From JAFGPL01 sp046485045 (lineage in GTDB: Bacteria > Bacteroidota > Bacteroidia > Bacteroidales > UBA10428): a DNA stretch of 64,000 nt. Location: the NCBI GenBank assembly GCA_046485045.1, contig JAWOHT010000133.1:1-64000 (forward strand). The letters run 5' to 3'. Positions 34,747-46,847 of this stretch are shown in pieces (positions within the stretch are counted from its first letter, which is position 1; every line of letters begins with the position of its first letter). The notes below the pieces were generated by a model. It did not search any database. It had not been told where the DNA came from and was given only the letters and a program-made list of their open reading frames with translations. The position numbers and the translations under genes are program-made.

Positions 34747-35160
34747 ATGCAGAAAGTTATTCAAATAAACACCCACAAGCACAATGGTCTTTACGATATA
34801 ACAGATAAAGTAAAATCTATTGTGAAATCGAGCGGCATAAAAACCGGCATGGTAAATGTTTATGCCCAGGGTGCCACTGCAGCCATTATGATACAGGAAA
34901 ACTGGGACGACTCGGTGCAAAATGATGTTGTATCCCTATTGAATAAGCTCATACCGCATGGTGTATGGCAGCACGACCACCAGGACAACAACGGCGATGC
35001 GCACCTGAAAGCAGGCATTGTAGGGCCTTCTGAAACTATACCCATCGTGTGCAGTGAGCCAGGCCTTTCTACCTGGCAGCATATTTTTTTCTGTGAATTT
35101 GACGGACCGAGAAACGATAGAAAGATTGTGGTTACTGTTCACAGGTGCGAAGATGAATGA
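34747..35160 (+). CDS. YjbQ family protein (secondary thiamine-phosphate synthase-like, UPF0047)
   Basis: A 137-aa protein. Conserved stretches are NVYAQGATAAIMIQENW, HGVWQHDHQDNNGDAHLKAGIVG and IFFCEFDGPRNDRKI, all typical of the UPF0047 beta-barrel family. The His cluster is a likely metal or phosphate site. The TTG at 34735 is rejected in favour of the ATG 12 bases downstream. Members weakly replace ThiE in vivo, but the true function is unsettled. Confidence 0.9.
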   Translation: MQKVIQINTHKHNGLYDITDKVKSIVKSSGIKTGMVNVYAQGATAAIMIQENWDDSVQNDVVSLLNKLIPHGVWQHDHQDNNGDAHLKAGIVGPSETIPIVCSEPGLSTWQHIFFCEFDGPRNDRKIVVTVHRCEDE

Positions 35161-35289
35161 TTTTTTCAGCATGAAATTTTGTAACTTTAAATCTTTCTGA
35201 AAAAGCCTCAAACATTCGTGAAAAACTTACGTTAAAATAGTTGTAAAAAAATGGCATACTTATTGGATAGCCTATTGCAAAATACATCT

Positions 35290-35889
35290 ATGAAAAGATT
35301 CTTATCCTCAATAATAATAGGAATTGCAGCCTTAAGCAGTCTTCAGGCTCAAGACACCATACGTTATGAGAAAAACAACACTGTTGTTTACGGGCTCATT
35401 CTTGACGGCGACACCCTGTTGCTCTCATCTATCGAAGAAGTATATATTTTTCCCCGCAGAAGGTTCAGTTCCGATTGGGAGTATCGGAAATACCAGCGCC
35501 TTATAAGGAATGTAAAAAAGGCCTATCCGTATGCCAAGATGGCCAAGCAGAAATATGATGAAGTAGAGGACCATTTTCTTACCTTAAAATCTGAAAAAGC
35601 CAGAAAAGCTTACATTAAGACGGTTGAAAAAGAGATAATGAATGAGTATGAATCCGAACTAAAAAAGCTAACCATTACCCAGGGCAGGATATTAATCAAA
35701 CTAATAGACCGTGAGATAGGTGAAACCTCGTACGATCTGTTGAAAGACCTGAAAGGCTCCTTTAGTGCATTTTTCTGGCAAACCATTGCCAGAATTTTCG
35801 GATCGAACCTGAAAAACCGTTTTGATTCAGAAGGTGAAGACCGGCTGATAAACGAAATCGTGATCCTGATCGAAAAAGGGGTACTTTGA
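35290..35889 (+). CDS. DUF4294 domain exported protein
   Basis: A 199-aa protein. ATG 35290 gives MKRFLSSIIIGIAALSSLQAQ, a clean signal peptide; the ATG at 35251 would bury it. The conserved core is FSSDWEYRKYQRLIRNVKKAYPYAKMAKQK and ITQGRILIKLIDREIGETSYDLLKDLKGSFSAFFWQ, the hallmark of DUF4294, found almost only in Bacteroidota. Function unknown. It is followed 24 bases later by thpR. Confidence 0.88.
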   Translation: MKRFLSSIIIGIAALSSLQAQDTIRYEKNNTVVYGLILDGDTLLLSSIEEVYIFPRRRFSSDWEYRKYQRLIRNVKKAYPYAKMAKQKYDEVEDHFLTLKSEKARKAYIKTVEKEIMNEYESELKKLTITQGRILIKLIDREIGETSYDLLKDLKGSFSAFFWQTIARIFGSNLKNRFDSEGEDRLINEIVILIEKGVL

Positions 35890-35913
35890 TTTTTAACCCG
35901 TCTACCTTTTACC

Positions 35914-36480
35914 ATGAAAAGAACATTCATTGCCATAGATATTCCGCCCTCTATAGCGATAAAAGAGTGCATAGGCTCTTTTTCGAAAGCGCTTGAAAAC
36001 GAGAGAATAAAATGGTTAGATTCTGAGAACCTGCATCTTACACTCAAGTTTCTCGGAGAGACCAAAGAACCTATTTTACAGGCCATTAACGATACCTTGG
36101 CCAAAATCGCTGCTGCACAACCGGCATTTGATATCATCATTAAGCATACGGGTATATTTAAAAACCTGGCAACCCCTACAGTGATATGGCTGGGCGTGGA
36201 AAGGAGCCCTGCTTTGGAAACCCTGCATTCGGCAATTGACGGGCAAATGAAAAAACTGGGTTTTTTGCCCGAATCAAGAAAATATTCACCCCACCTCACC
36301 ATTGGGCGTGTAAAGAAAATAAAAGAGAAATCAAAACTTCAGCAATTATTGCAGGAAAAAAGCCCGAAAGAATTTCAACAATTCAAAGCCTGCGAAATTA
36401 TCTTCTACGAAAGTATACCCGGTTACAGCGGTCCCGATTATATACCTTTGGGAAACCATAAGCTTGATGGCGCACCATGA
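35914..36480 (+). CDS. thpR: RNA 2',3'-cyclic phosphodiesterase
   Basis: A 188-aa enzyme of the 2H phosphoesterase superfamily. The two catalytic HxTx motifs are HLTLKFLGE (about residue 46) and HLTIGRVKK (about 127). It begins MKRTFIAIDIPPSIA, the usual ThpR/LigT start. It hydrolyses 2',3'-cyclic phosphate ends of RNA to 2'-phosphate; ligase activity has been seen in relatives in vitro. It is cytoplasmic and convergent with the sugar transferase gene. Confidence 0.92.
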   Translation: MKRTFIAIDIPPSIAIKECIGSFSKALENERIKWLDSENLHLTLKFLGETKEPILQAINDTLAKIAAAQPAFDIIIKHTGIFKNLATPTVIWLGVERSPALETLHSAIDGQMKKLGFLPESRKYSPHLTIGRVKKIKEKSKLQQLLQEKSPKEFQQFKACEIIFYESIPGYSGPDYIPLGNHKLDGAP

Positions 36481-36490
36481 ACACAGGCGC

Positions 36491-37903
36491 TTATACCCCT
36501 TTTCGTCGTAGTATGGTCAACAGGGTGTAGATTAGAATTTTGATATCAACATACAGCGACATATTGTCGAGGTAAATGAGGTCGTATTTGAGCCTTTTGA
36601 TCATCTGTTCAACATTCTCGGCATACCCGAATTTAACCTGCCCCCAGGAAGTAATGCCGGGTTTCACCTTTAGCAAATGAAGGTAATGGGGTGCTTTTTT
36701 GATTATCCTGTCAATAAAATATCTGCGTTCAGGCCGGGGTCCTACAAGCGACATATCTCCCTTCAATACATTAAAAAAATTGGGTATCTCATCGAGTCTT
36801 GATTTGCGCATAAACCGCCCGAATTTTGTTATCCTGTTATCACTTTTCGATGACAGTTCAGGACCGTTGGACTCGGCATTTTTATACATCGAACGAAACT
36901 TATAGATTGTAAAGGGTTTGCCATACCGGCCAATTCGCTCATGACTGTAAAATACCGGCCCCGGCGAAGACAACTTAACACCTATCATAAGAAAAAGGCA
37001 AAGCGGTGAAAGAATTAAAAGTGCCAGAAAAGATAGCACAATATCAATAATCTGCTTGATATTTGACTGCCAGGCCGGCATCAGGTGGTGAGAAATCTGG
37101 ATAAGGGGCACACCAAGAATTGCAGACATTCTTACCCTGCCGGTAAGAATATCATACATGCTTGGGATAGCGCTAAGCACCACATTACAATCTATCAATT
37201 TATTCATAATTTGCCCTATCTTGTCATGCTCTGATGATTCAATGGCAATGATCACCTCCTCAACATTATGCTTTGCTATAATCGTTTTTACATCGCCGAG
37301 CAGACCGAGATGAGGCAGGTATTTCGCCAATTTAAAGCCATTATTGTCATTAACGTTTACAAATCCTACAAATTTATTCCCATTGCTCCTGGGCTGGTTC
37401 TCAATTTCTTCGAATACTTCAACTGCCTTCTCGTTGCTTCCGATAAGTAGTGTGTTGAACCCTATCTCGCGTCGGTGAATTTTATGGGTCGTGCGGGTAG
37501 TAATTATCAACCGGGGAACATAAGTAAGGGTGAAGTGAACCGCAAAAAGAATGGTAAACGAAATATAATAATTTGAATAGGTTTGAATGGTGTCATCCAA
37601 TATCAGTGCAAAGAACAGGATAACAACCCCGAGCAATGTGTTCGACAAGGTTTGCCATAACTCAGAAAGCCTCGATTTTCTGAAAACATTTCTGTAATAA
37701 CCAGAAGCGTAATATATTACCAGCCAGAAAAGCGGAATGAGCAAAAGACCAAGTAAAAACCTCGACTCAACGAAGCTGATAATATGCTGAAAACTTAGTG
37801 CTTCAATATAAATCTTCCTAAAAATATAGAAACAAGCCCAGCTTAACAGGGCTGACAAATAATCTGAGATAACATATTTCAGTAATTGTTGAAGTCTGTT
37901 CAT
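36491..37903 (-). CDS. Exopolysaccharide polyprenyl-phosphate sugar-1-phosphate transferase
   Basis: A 470-aa initiating glycosyltransferase (WcaJ/WbaP group). The first half has four transmembrane helices (about 15-135) and a Rossmann-like cytosolic domain (FNTLLIGSNEKAVEVFEEI). A fifth membrane segment at about 285 leads into the catalytic Bac_transf domain, with FYSHERIGRYGKPFTIYKFRSM, SLVGPRPERRYF and VKPGITSWGQV. It links a hexose-1-phosphate to undecaprenyl phosphate as the first step of surface polysaccharide assembly. No flippase or polymerase is adjacent. Confidence 0.92.
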   Translation of the reverse strand: MNRLQQLLKYVISDYLSALLSWACFYIFRKIYIEALSFQHIISFVESRFLLGLLLIPLFWLVIYYASGYYRNVFRKSRLSELWQTLSNTLLGVVILFFALILDDTIQTYSNYYISFTILFAVHFTLTYVPRLIITTRTTHKIHRREIGFNTLLIGSNEKAVEVFEEIENQPRSNGNKFVGFVNVNDNNGFKLAKYLPHLGLLGDVKTIIAKHNVEEVIIAIESSEHDKIGQIMNKLIDCNVVLSAIPSMYDILTGRVRMSAILGVPLIQISHHLMPAWQSNIKQIIDIVLSFLALLILSPLCLFLMIGVKLSSPGPVFYSHERIGRYGKPFTIYKFRSMYKNAESNGPELSSKSDNRITKFGRFMRKSRLDEIPNFFNVLKGDMSLVGPRPERRYFIDRIIKKAPHYLHLLKVKPGITSWGQVKFGYAENVEQMIKRLKYDLIYLDNMSLYVDIKILIYTLLTILRRKGV

Positions 37904-38059
37904 TCAGGAATAACAATTGATATCAGTGTAATGATATCTATATATTTAAATTTAAAAAGCACAAAGATAAAAATAATCTTTATCTGAAATACCAACAAAT
38001 ACGAATTTTTCAAAACCTTTACAGGGCAAACAGGCTAATTCGATATTTATCAGTATGCA

Positions 38060-39004
38060 TCAGTTACCGGCATGCACCTTGTTCAGGCTATCCATAATTT
38101 TATCGGCAAGATACAACGATCTGAATCCATCTTCTGATTTTGACACCAATTTTGAATTGTTCTGAATTGAAAAAATAAAACTTAACAGCTCATCAAGCAT
38201 GGGATTATTTGAAACCACCTTTCTCGTAACAGGCAAAAAGGCAACTTTACCTGAAATAGCCTTATCAACCTTTTCCGGCCTTATAATTGTAATTTCGTTG
38301 TTCAGAAAATTAATTTTGGTGATTCTGTCTTGTTGTGTAAACAAACCATAATGACTATTGTCAGAGGTTATCCTGCTGCAGTTGAGGTTAGCCACACAAC
38401 CGTTATCGAACTCAATCCTGACATTAATAACATCAGGATTGCCATTTACCATCTTTATACCGCATGTTTTCAAACTTTTAACATTGGTACGGATAACAGC
38501 GTTAACAATTTCAATATTGGTAATAATGGCCTGTAAAATACTTTCATACGAATTGTCTTCCTTATCGGAGAAATGGTTGTGCATCTCGATAAGCCTCACG
38601 TTATTCAGGTGCGGAAGTGCAGCATTCAACGCTGCATGAAACCTCACAGACCGCTCGACCATGAGGGTAACATTGGCTTCGCTGGCCAAATTAATAAGAT
38701 GGATGGCCTGTTGCCTGTTTTTTAGCATAGACGGGTTAATAAACAAATGTTTTGTCTGTTTCAACGCTTTCTGGGCAATATCGAAACATTGCTGGCACCT
38801 GCAAACAAAGTCAAATGCATCCGCGCTTTGTATCAATTCATCAACAGATACGAATTTCTTTATAAAAACGCTGTTCACATTTTCCTGTTCAGTATTCTGA
38901 AGGGGGTCAAAAAATCCTGCAATTTCCACTCCTGGAACCTTGATTAAGATTTCTGCGTGTGCGAAAGATTGTGCAAAAGACCCAATAAAACCTATTCTCA
39001 ACAT
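38060..39004 (-). CDS. Gfo/Idh/MocA-like oxidoreductase, divergent
   Basis: A 314-aa protein with an N-terminal Rossmann motif, LRIGFIGSFAQSFAHAEIL, and a C-terminal alpha/beta segment, but divergent. The EKP catalytic motif is replaced by FINPSMLKNRQQA, so the usual Lys-Pro is not in place. It could have lost activity or act on an unusual substrate. It has no signal peptide. It is divergent from pcm, sharing a 119-bp intergenic region. Confidence 0.75.
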   Translation of the reverse strand: MLRIGFIGSFAQSFAHAEILIKVPGVEIAGFFDPLQNTEQENVNSVFIKKFVSVDELIQSADAFDFVCRCQQCFDIAQKALKQTKHLFINPSMLKNRQQAIHLINLASEANVTLMVERSVRFHAALNAALPHLNNVRLIEMHNHFSDKEDNSYESILQAIITNIEIVNAVIRTNVKSLKTCGIKMVNGNPDVINVRIEFDNGCVANLNCSRITSDNSHYGLFTQQDRITKINFLNNEITIIRPEKVDKAISGKVAFLPVTRKVVSNNPMLDELLSFIFSIQNNSKLVSKSEDGFRSLYLADKIMDSLNKVHAGN

Positions 39005-39020
39005 CTTTTTCGTCTTTGTA

Positions 39021-39028
39021 CAAACATA
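39021..39028 (-). promoter_or_regulatory. Bacteroidota -7 box of the divergent oxidoreductase
   Basis: Read on the minus strand this is TATGTTTG, fitting TAnnTTTG, 16 bases upstream of the ATG at 39004. The distance implies a very short leader. Confidence 0.4.
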
Positions 39029-39075
39029 AATTATTTAGAAACACGCTTATTTTTTTTTAGAACCAACTTATCAAC

Positions 39076-39083
39076 TATTTTTG
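39076..39083 (+). promoter_or_regulatory. Bacteroidota -7 box of pcm
   Basis: TATTTTTG fits TAnnTTTG, 40 bases before the pcm ATG at 39124. The -33 region is AT-rich without a clear TTG. Confidence 0.4.
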
Positions 39084-39123
39084 TTTTCGTTGTTAATTTG
39101 GTAAAAATGTCATAAAAGAGCCA

Positions 39124-39765
39124 ATGGAAGATAGTTTTTTACACAAAGGGTTAAGAAAAAAGCTGGTTGACGAAATAAGGCGAAAAGGAATTAAAAGTGA
39201 TGAGGTACTGGAAGCCATTGGCAAAATACCACGACACTGCTTTATGGACAGCAGTTTTATAAACTTTGCATATAAAGACCAGGCTTTCCCGATAGCCGCA
39301 GGCCAGACCATATCACAGCCTTATACTGTAGCTTTTCAGACCGAACTGCTACAGGTAAACAAGCGCGATAAAATTCTTGAAATAGGTACCGGTTCAGGAT
39401 ATCAGACTGCCGTGCTGCTGGAATTAGGTACATCAGTATTCTCTGTTGAGCGGTTCAGGGAGTTGTACCTCAAAGCAAAATCCACCCTGTCTGAACTGGG
39501 TTACAGGCCACAGCTCTTTTACGGTGACGGTTACCAGGGATTGCCAACCTACGGCCCTTTCGACAGGATACTTATTACGGCAGCTGCACCCGGTATCCCG
39601 GAGCAGTTGCTCGAACAGCTCAAACCGGGAGGCAGGCTGGTTGCCCCTGTCGGAGGACCTTCATCGCAAAAAATGACCCTTGTTGAGAAAATAGCAGAGA
39701 ATAAATACAACACCTCAGAACATGGTTACTTTATTTTTGTTCCTATGGTGAAAGGAAAAGAATAA
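39124..39765 (+). CDS. pcm: Protein-L-isoaspartate O-methyltransferase
   Basis: A 213-aa SAM-dependent methyltransferase that repairs isoaspartyl residues. Motif I is ILEIGTGSGYQTAVL (about 81), with the preceding AAGQTISQPYTVAFQTELL typical of PCMT. The post-motif segments GPFDRILITAAAPGIPEQLLEQLKPGG and GRLVAPVG are intact. Normal length. The MBL hydrolase follows after 12 bases. Confidence 0.95.
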   Translation: MEDSFLHKGLRKKLVDEIRRKGIKSDEVLEAIGKIPRHCFMDSSFINFAYKDQAFPIAAGQTISQPYTVAFQTELLQVNKRDKILEIGTGSGYQTAVLLELGTSVFSVERFRELYLKAKSTLSELGYRPQLFYGDGYQGLPTYGPFDRILITAAAPGIPEQLLEQLKPGGRLVAPVGGPSSQKMTLVEKIAENKYNTSEHGYFIFVPMVKGKE

Positions 39766-39777
39766 CATATATATGTA

Positions 39778-40413
39778 ATGAATATTAAAATATTTATAGT
39801 CAACGGATTTTCAGTCAATGCCTTTGTTGTTTCAGATACTACCGGTGAATGTATTATCATTGATCCGGGTTTTTACGAAAAAGACGAGGAGTCAAAACTT
39901 GTAAATTACATTGAGGCCAATAACCTTACACCGGTTATGGTTCTTAATACCCATGGCCATGTAGACCATATGCTCGGAAACAAATTTGTATGCGAAAAGT
40001 ACAATATCACCCTTGCTGCCCATGCCGATGATATTTTTCTGCTAGACCGGGCAACTGCAATGGGGGCTATTTTTAGTTTGAATGCCAACCCGTCACCTCC
40101 GGTGAGCAAATTGATTGCCGATGGTGAAACCATACTTTTCGGCAATTCGCGGCTGCAGGCTTTTCATACGCCGGGCCATTCACCTGGTAGCCTGTCATTT
40201 TACAGCAGTGAAGAAAAATTTTTGATAGCCGGCGATGTGCTCTTCGCCGGAAGTATTGGCAGAACCGACCTGCCCGGTGGAAGTTATGAAACAATCATTT
40301 ACAGTATTAAGAACAAATTGCTTGTACTGCCGGGCGACACCGTGGTTTATCCCGGGCATGGCCCTTCAACAACCATTGGCATTGAACATGATACAAATCC
40401 TTTTTTGAGATAA
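39778..40413 (+). CDS. Metallo-beta-lactamase fold hydrolase, glyoxalase II-like
   Basis: A 211-aa protein with the di-metal motif THGHVDHMLGN at about residue 58, and later metal ligands in HTPGHSPGS, IAGDVLFAGSIGRTDL and PGHGPSTT. The layout is that of the hydroxyacylglutathione hydrolase-like group (YcbL type). It likely cleaves a thioester or lactone. It is co-directional with pcm (12 bases) and followed 63 bases later by gcvP. Confidence 0.92.
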   Translation: MNIKIFIVNGFSVNAFVVSDTTGECIIIDPGFYEKDEESKLVNYIEANNLTPVMVLNTHGHVDHMLGNKFVCEKYNITLAAHADDIFLLDRATAMGAIFSLNANPSPPVSKLIADGETILFGNSRLQAFHTPGHSPGSLSFYSSEEKFLIAGDVLFAGSIGRTDLPGGSYETIIYSIKNKLLVLPGDTVVYPGHGPSTTIGIEHDTNPFLR

Positions 40414-40476
40414 TATTTTGCAATAATTTGTTTACCTTAACAATCACAATTCAGTAATACTTAATTTCTGTCTATT

Positions 40477-43362
<2,886 letters not shown>

Positions 43363-43376
43363 GGGTTAAACTTATC

Positions 43377-43529
43377 TTAAGTTGCCTCGGTTGTATTGTT
43401 GCCAAAAAAGAATTTAAATGTATTGATGGTTGAGTTATACGTAAGTGCAAAGAATACCCAGTTCGAAGCAGACACATTCGCATCAAATTTTACTTTTCCG
43501 TTAATGCTCATGGCAACTGTGTTGTCAGA
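43377..43529 (-). pseudogene. Remnant of a LamG/concanavalin A-like lectin domain protein
   Basis: A 50-codon open fragment with sequence typical of a LamG/ConA-like sandwich: SINGKVKFDANVSASNWVFF and LTYNSTINTFKFFFGN. It is the C-terminal end of such a domain, closed by a stop at 43377-43379, with no start region of its own; the upstream side is immediately adjacent to a transposase remnant. Most simply, an insertion followed by deletion destroyed the original gene. Confidence 0.6.
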
Positions 43530-43536
43530 TTATTCG

Positions 43537-43743
43537 TTAATACATAACATAAAGATAAATAGTTAGAACTTCCTGATCAGTGAATTCAGACTGATTACTA
43601 TTTCTGAACCGCTGAGAAGAATATTGAAGTTCAAAATCATATATATTGCATATATACAAGTAGATAGCGATAAAACTAAGTTCTTTTACCTTGTAGATCA
43701 TAATTATTGACATTTTGTTGATGCCTATAATTATGATTTCCAA
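43537..43743 (-). pseudogene. N-terminal fragment of a DDE transposase (IS4-like)
   Basis: A 68-codon frame containing VKELSFIAIYLYICNIYDFELQY and SEFTDQEVLTIYLYVM, matching (from memory) the conserved N-terminus of Bacteroidota IS4-type DDE transposases. The frame stops right after that, so most of the transposase and all DDE residues are missing. It abuts the LamG remnant with only a few bases between. Terminal inverted repeats were not identified. The ORF may start nearer MIYKVKEL. Confidence 0.55.
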
Positions 43744-43810
43744 GGTTATAACTTCTTAATTCGCATTAAATATTATTTGATTTATCAATTTTTTCATATC
43801 CATTCTCTTT

Positions 43811-46546
43811 TTACTTCACCGGTGTAAAAACAAAATGATCGATATTTACCAAACCTTGTGACCCCAAAGCTGTTAAACGTATTGTATTGCGGCCAGCTTT
43901 TAGCTCAACAGGAGTATTAATGGTAGTCCAGGTAGTCCATGTACCGGTAGATACAAAAGCCATAGATTGATTCGTTTCGACATTGTTAACACTGATTTTG
44001 GCTGATCGGGTATCGTTTTTACCATGTACATAACGCACCCCCATCAGGTAGGTTCCCGAAACGGGAGAGTCAAAATCAACCTCGATATAGCTGCCCTTTT
44101 CATTGTATGTATCTACATAGCCTTCGCCGGTAAATCCACTATGGGCGGCATCAATCTGTGCAATAAAATTCCAACAACTATGGTGATCTTCTTTGCCTGT
44201 ATACAATCCATCCTCTGCTTCCAGTATCTGAACACGCGGCAAAAGACCATGTACTTCATTGCGGACTTCGGCTACTTTGATGTAATCAGTATTGGGCAAA
44301 CCTCCATCTTTTAATGCACTCAAACGTAAAACGTTTCTGCCTTCATCGAGCTTGACTACTACTGATTCGGTTTTCCACGCAGGTAATGCTTCGCTTTGTG
44401 CCAGCTTAAACTTTGCTGCTTTTTTATTATTAACAAGTAATTCGCCAGGTCTTGGATCGGATTTGATATGGGTATAACGCACCGTTATTTTATGCGGGCC
44501 CGACCATGATGCATTGTAATAAACCTCAATATAGCTGCCTACTTCATTCTTTGTATCAACTGCCCCACGGCCCGAGTGGGTCGTATGCGGCGCATCGCTC
44601 AGCATAACATTGTGCCAGCAACTGTGCCGGTCGATAATGCCTGTGAACCTGCCTTTCTCAGCCTCGACAACTGTAGCCGAACCAGGTATTTCATCGATAT
44701 GTGCCAGATGCCTGGCCCGCCAAAGCGGATAATCGTGTTCGATTAATGACTTTGCCCAATAACCATGATAATCGTAACCACTTTGGCGTTCATGGCTGAC
44801 TTCATTAAAATTAGAACAAATTATTGAGCCACGATCGGGATAAACAGGACGGTTGGTGCCCAACTCATAAAAACGTGCCCATAACGGTGGGGCTCCCGGA
44901 TCGGGGATAAGTTGATTATCTTTTCTGCCAGCGATATTGATTTTTTCTTCCAAGCGCACACCAATTATAGAGGCCGCTTTAAGCCAGTTTATTGCCCCTT
45001 CAATAGCATTCACGACTTCCGGTGAAGGATTATCAATTTCCATAAGAAATTTCACAACATCAACACTTTCTTGACCTGAAAGCGAAGGTGGCTCATATGC
45101 CCTGCCCCAGGCCGGCTCATATGTATTTTCGTTGTGCTGGGCACACCATGCAGTTAGTACATCGTTATGTTTTATTTGTGAACGAAGAATGAAATCAATC
45201 CCACGCGTTACTGCATCGGCAGCTGATGCCCGCCTGTTTTTATCGACAAAAGAATAAGGAGCTTTGCCTGAAGATACACCATTTAGAAGGTTCATTACCC
45301 TGATCATTGCACCATCGTTAAAAGTAACACGCGAATAATATTGATCGCCCCGCAAGGGCCAAAACTGAGGCCAGCCCCCACTGGGGTATTGTGCCGAAAA
45401 CAAATAATCAAGGCCTTTGTTGAATGGAGCAATAAACTTTTCATCGCCTGTGGCATCAATAACCCTTGCCAAAAACTCCATGGGCAACGTAGTAGCATCG
45501 TTATCGATGCTATTAGCCCGGCCACGGCCTTCGGGAGGAACATCACCAGGTGTAAGCGGAGGCCTTGTTAAATCGGTACTTTTGGGCCATCCTCCCTGAG
45601 AAGACTGATACTGAATTACACTATTGGCAATAGAACGGGCATCGTCGGAAGCAAACCAAGCGTTGTCGTTTTTTAAAAACTCCTTACTCCAATTGTTTTT
45701 GGCTTTTCCCATCATGGAAAACGGATTATCCAACAACGATTCGATCATGGTTGTTATCTCGTTGTGGGTGCGACTGACTGGTGCAAATCCGATAATACAA
45801 ATATGTTCATTGCCACTCATGCCTTCAATTTTGTACTTGTGCTCACGGCCTGCACGGCCAAAGCTGTATAAATCCATATTGTGCTGGCCGTTGGGCCTTA
45901 TCTGGCGATGGTTTTCGTTAGGGGCATCATCTTCAGGGCTTTTTCCAAGAAATAGAAGATACTCTGATTTTGGATCGCCCAAATAAAACCATTCAGGGGT
46001 GAAATCATAAAATTCACCTTTAGGGGTTCGCTTCTCTCCATCGGCCAAAACAAAATAGTCTTCAGCGTCGGCAGTGCCACCGGCAACACATTCGAGAAGA
46101 AAACAGTAATCTCCTTCAGATTTCAGCACTTTAATAGCTATATGATTGGCAAAAAACCAATACTGGAAAGTGAATTTATCGTTTGATGACTCCAGTACAA
46201 CCACATCGCCTTCTTTTTTATTATCAACTATGACTGTTTTTGATCCACTATTTCTGCCCGCATGGCCAAAATTCCCGACACTATTGGGGAAACCGCGGAA
46301 ATCACCATTTGGCCCGGGTTCCATGTATGAGGCGATCCAATCATTTCCGTCCGGATCGATAAAACTCTTAAACCCCGATACGCCACTGTCCTTTTCAAAA
46401 TAGACCGTACCCATTGTCATTTCAATTTTGTAGCACCCGGCGCCATGCCATTCAACTTCGGTAAGTTTTACACTCTGGCCAAAGCCAGATATACTGCTAA
46501 ACAATGCAATAACAAAAATAATTTTTCTTAAAATAGCCCTTTGCAT
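43811..46546 (-). CDS. Secreted pectate lyase (PL10-like) with two CBM35-like modules
   Basis: A 911-aa exported enzyme with signal MQRAILRKIIFVIALFSSIS; an upstream TTG at 46633 is not needed. After an N-terminal beta-rich domain (about 25-265), the PL10-type catalytic region contains SSQGGWPKSTD, AQYPSGGWPQFWPLRGDQYYSRVTFNDG, WCAQHNENTYEPAWGRAYEPPSLSGQE and PPLWARFYELGT. It cleaves polygalacturonate by beta-elimination. The C-terminal half carries two related carbohydrate-binding-like modules (VEAEKGRFTG..., LEAEDGLYTG...). No T9SS sorting domain is visible. Confidence 0.88.
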   Translation of the reverse strand: MQRAILRKIIFVIALFSSISGFGQSVKLTEVEWHGAGCYKIEMTMGTVYFEKDSGVSGFKSFIDPDGNDWIASYMEPGPNGDFRGFPNSVGNFGHAGRNSGSKTVIVDNKKEGDVVVLESSNDKFTFQYWFFANHIAIKVLKSEGDYCFLLECVAGGTADAEDYFVLADGEKRTPKGEFYDFTPEWFYLGDPKSEYLLFLGKSPEDDAPNENHRQIRPNGQHNMDLYSFGRAGREHKYKIEGMSGNEHICIIGFAPVSRTHNEITTMIESLLDNPFSMMGKAKNNWSKEFLKNDNAWFASDDARSIANSVIQYQSSQGGWPKSTDLTRPPLTPGDVPPEGRGRANSIDNDATTLPMEFLARVIDATGDEKFIAPFNKGLDYLFSAQYPSGGWPQFWPLRGDQYYSRVTFNDGAMIRVMNLLNGVSSGKAPYSFVDKNRRASAADAVTRGIDFILRSQIKHNDVLTAWCAQHNENTYEPAWGRAYEPPSLSGQESVDVVKFLMEIDNPSPEVVNAIEGAINWLKAASIIGVRLEEKINIAGRKDNQLIPDPGAPPLWARFYELGTNRPVYPDRGSIICSNFNEVSHERQSGYDYHGYWAKSLIEHDYPLWRARHLAHIDEIPGSATVVEAEKGRFTGIIDRHSCWHNVMLSDAPHTTHSGRGAVDTKNEVGSYIEVYYNASWSGPHKITVRYTHIKSDPRPGELLVNNKKAAKFKLAQSEALPAWKTESVVVKLDEGRNVLRLSALKDGGLPNTDYIKVAEVRNEVHGLLPRVQILEAEDGLYTGKEDHHSCWNFIAQIDAAHSGFTGEGYVDTYNEKGSYIEVDFDSPVSGTYLMGVRYVHGKNDTRSAKISVNNVETNQSMAFVSTGTWTTWTTINTPVELKAGRNTIRLTALGSQGLVNIDHFVFTPVK

Positions 46547-46847
46547 AATATTAATTATTAAGTGTTCGTTTTTCAATGTTTCAAAAATATGTAAAAAATC
46601 TGATAATAACATTGAACGGGGGTGATACTGCAAGCATAACGGGTTAAATCACATTTTTCAGGTATTTTGCTGTAACAGACTGCCTTCAATTCATTATATC
46701 TTCCGGAAATCCCTGAAATATCAATCTATATTATTAAGATTATTTGTATGCGCGTTTTTAACTACTATTTTATCTCTGTTCATAAAATTAATGTCACAAC
46801 GTTTGGCGGAACGAGAAAAGTTACAAGCAGCAATCTCTCTGCAAGAG
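46547..46847 (-). promoter_or_regulatory. Gene-free stretch with the pectate lyase promoter
   Basis: No gene is recognised. At 46582-46589 the minus strand reads TATTTTTG, a good TAnnTTTG -7 box about 36 bases before the pectate lyase ATG. The rest is AT-rich; a plus-strand frame here has no recognisable content. Confidence 0.45.
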
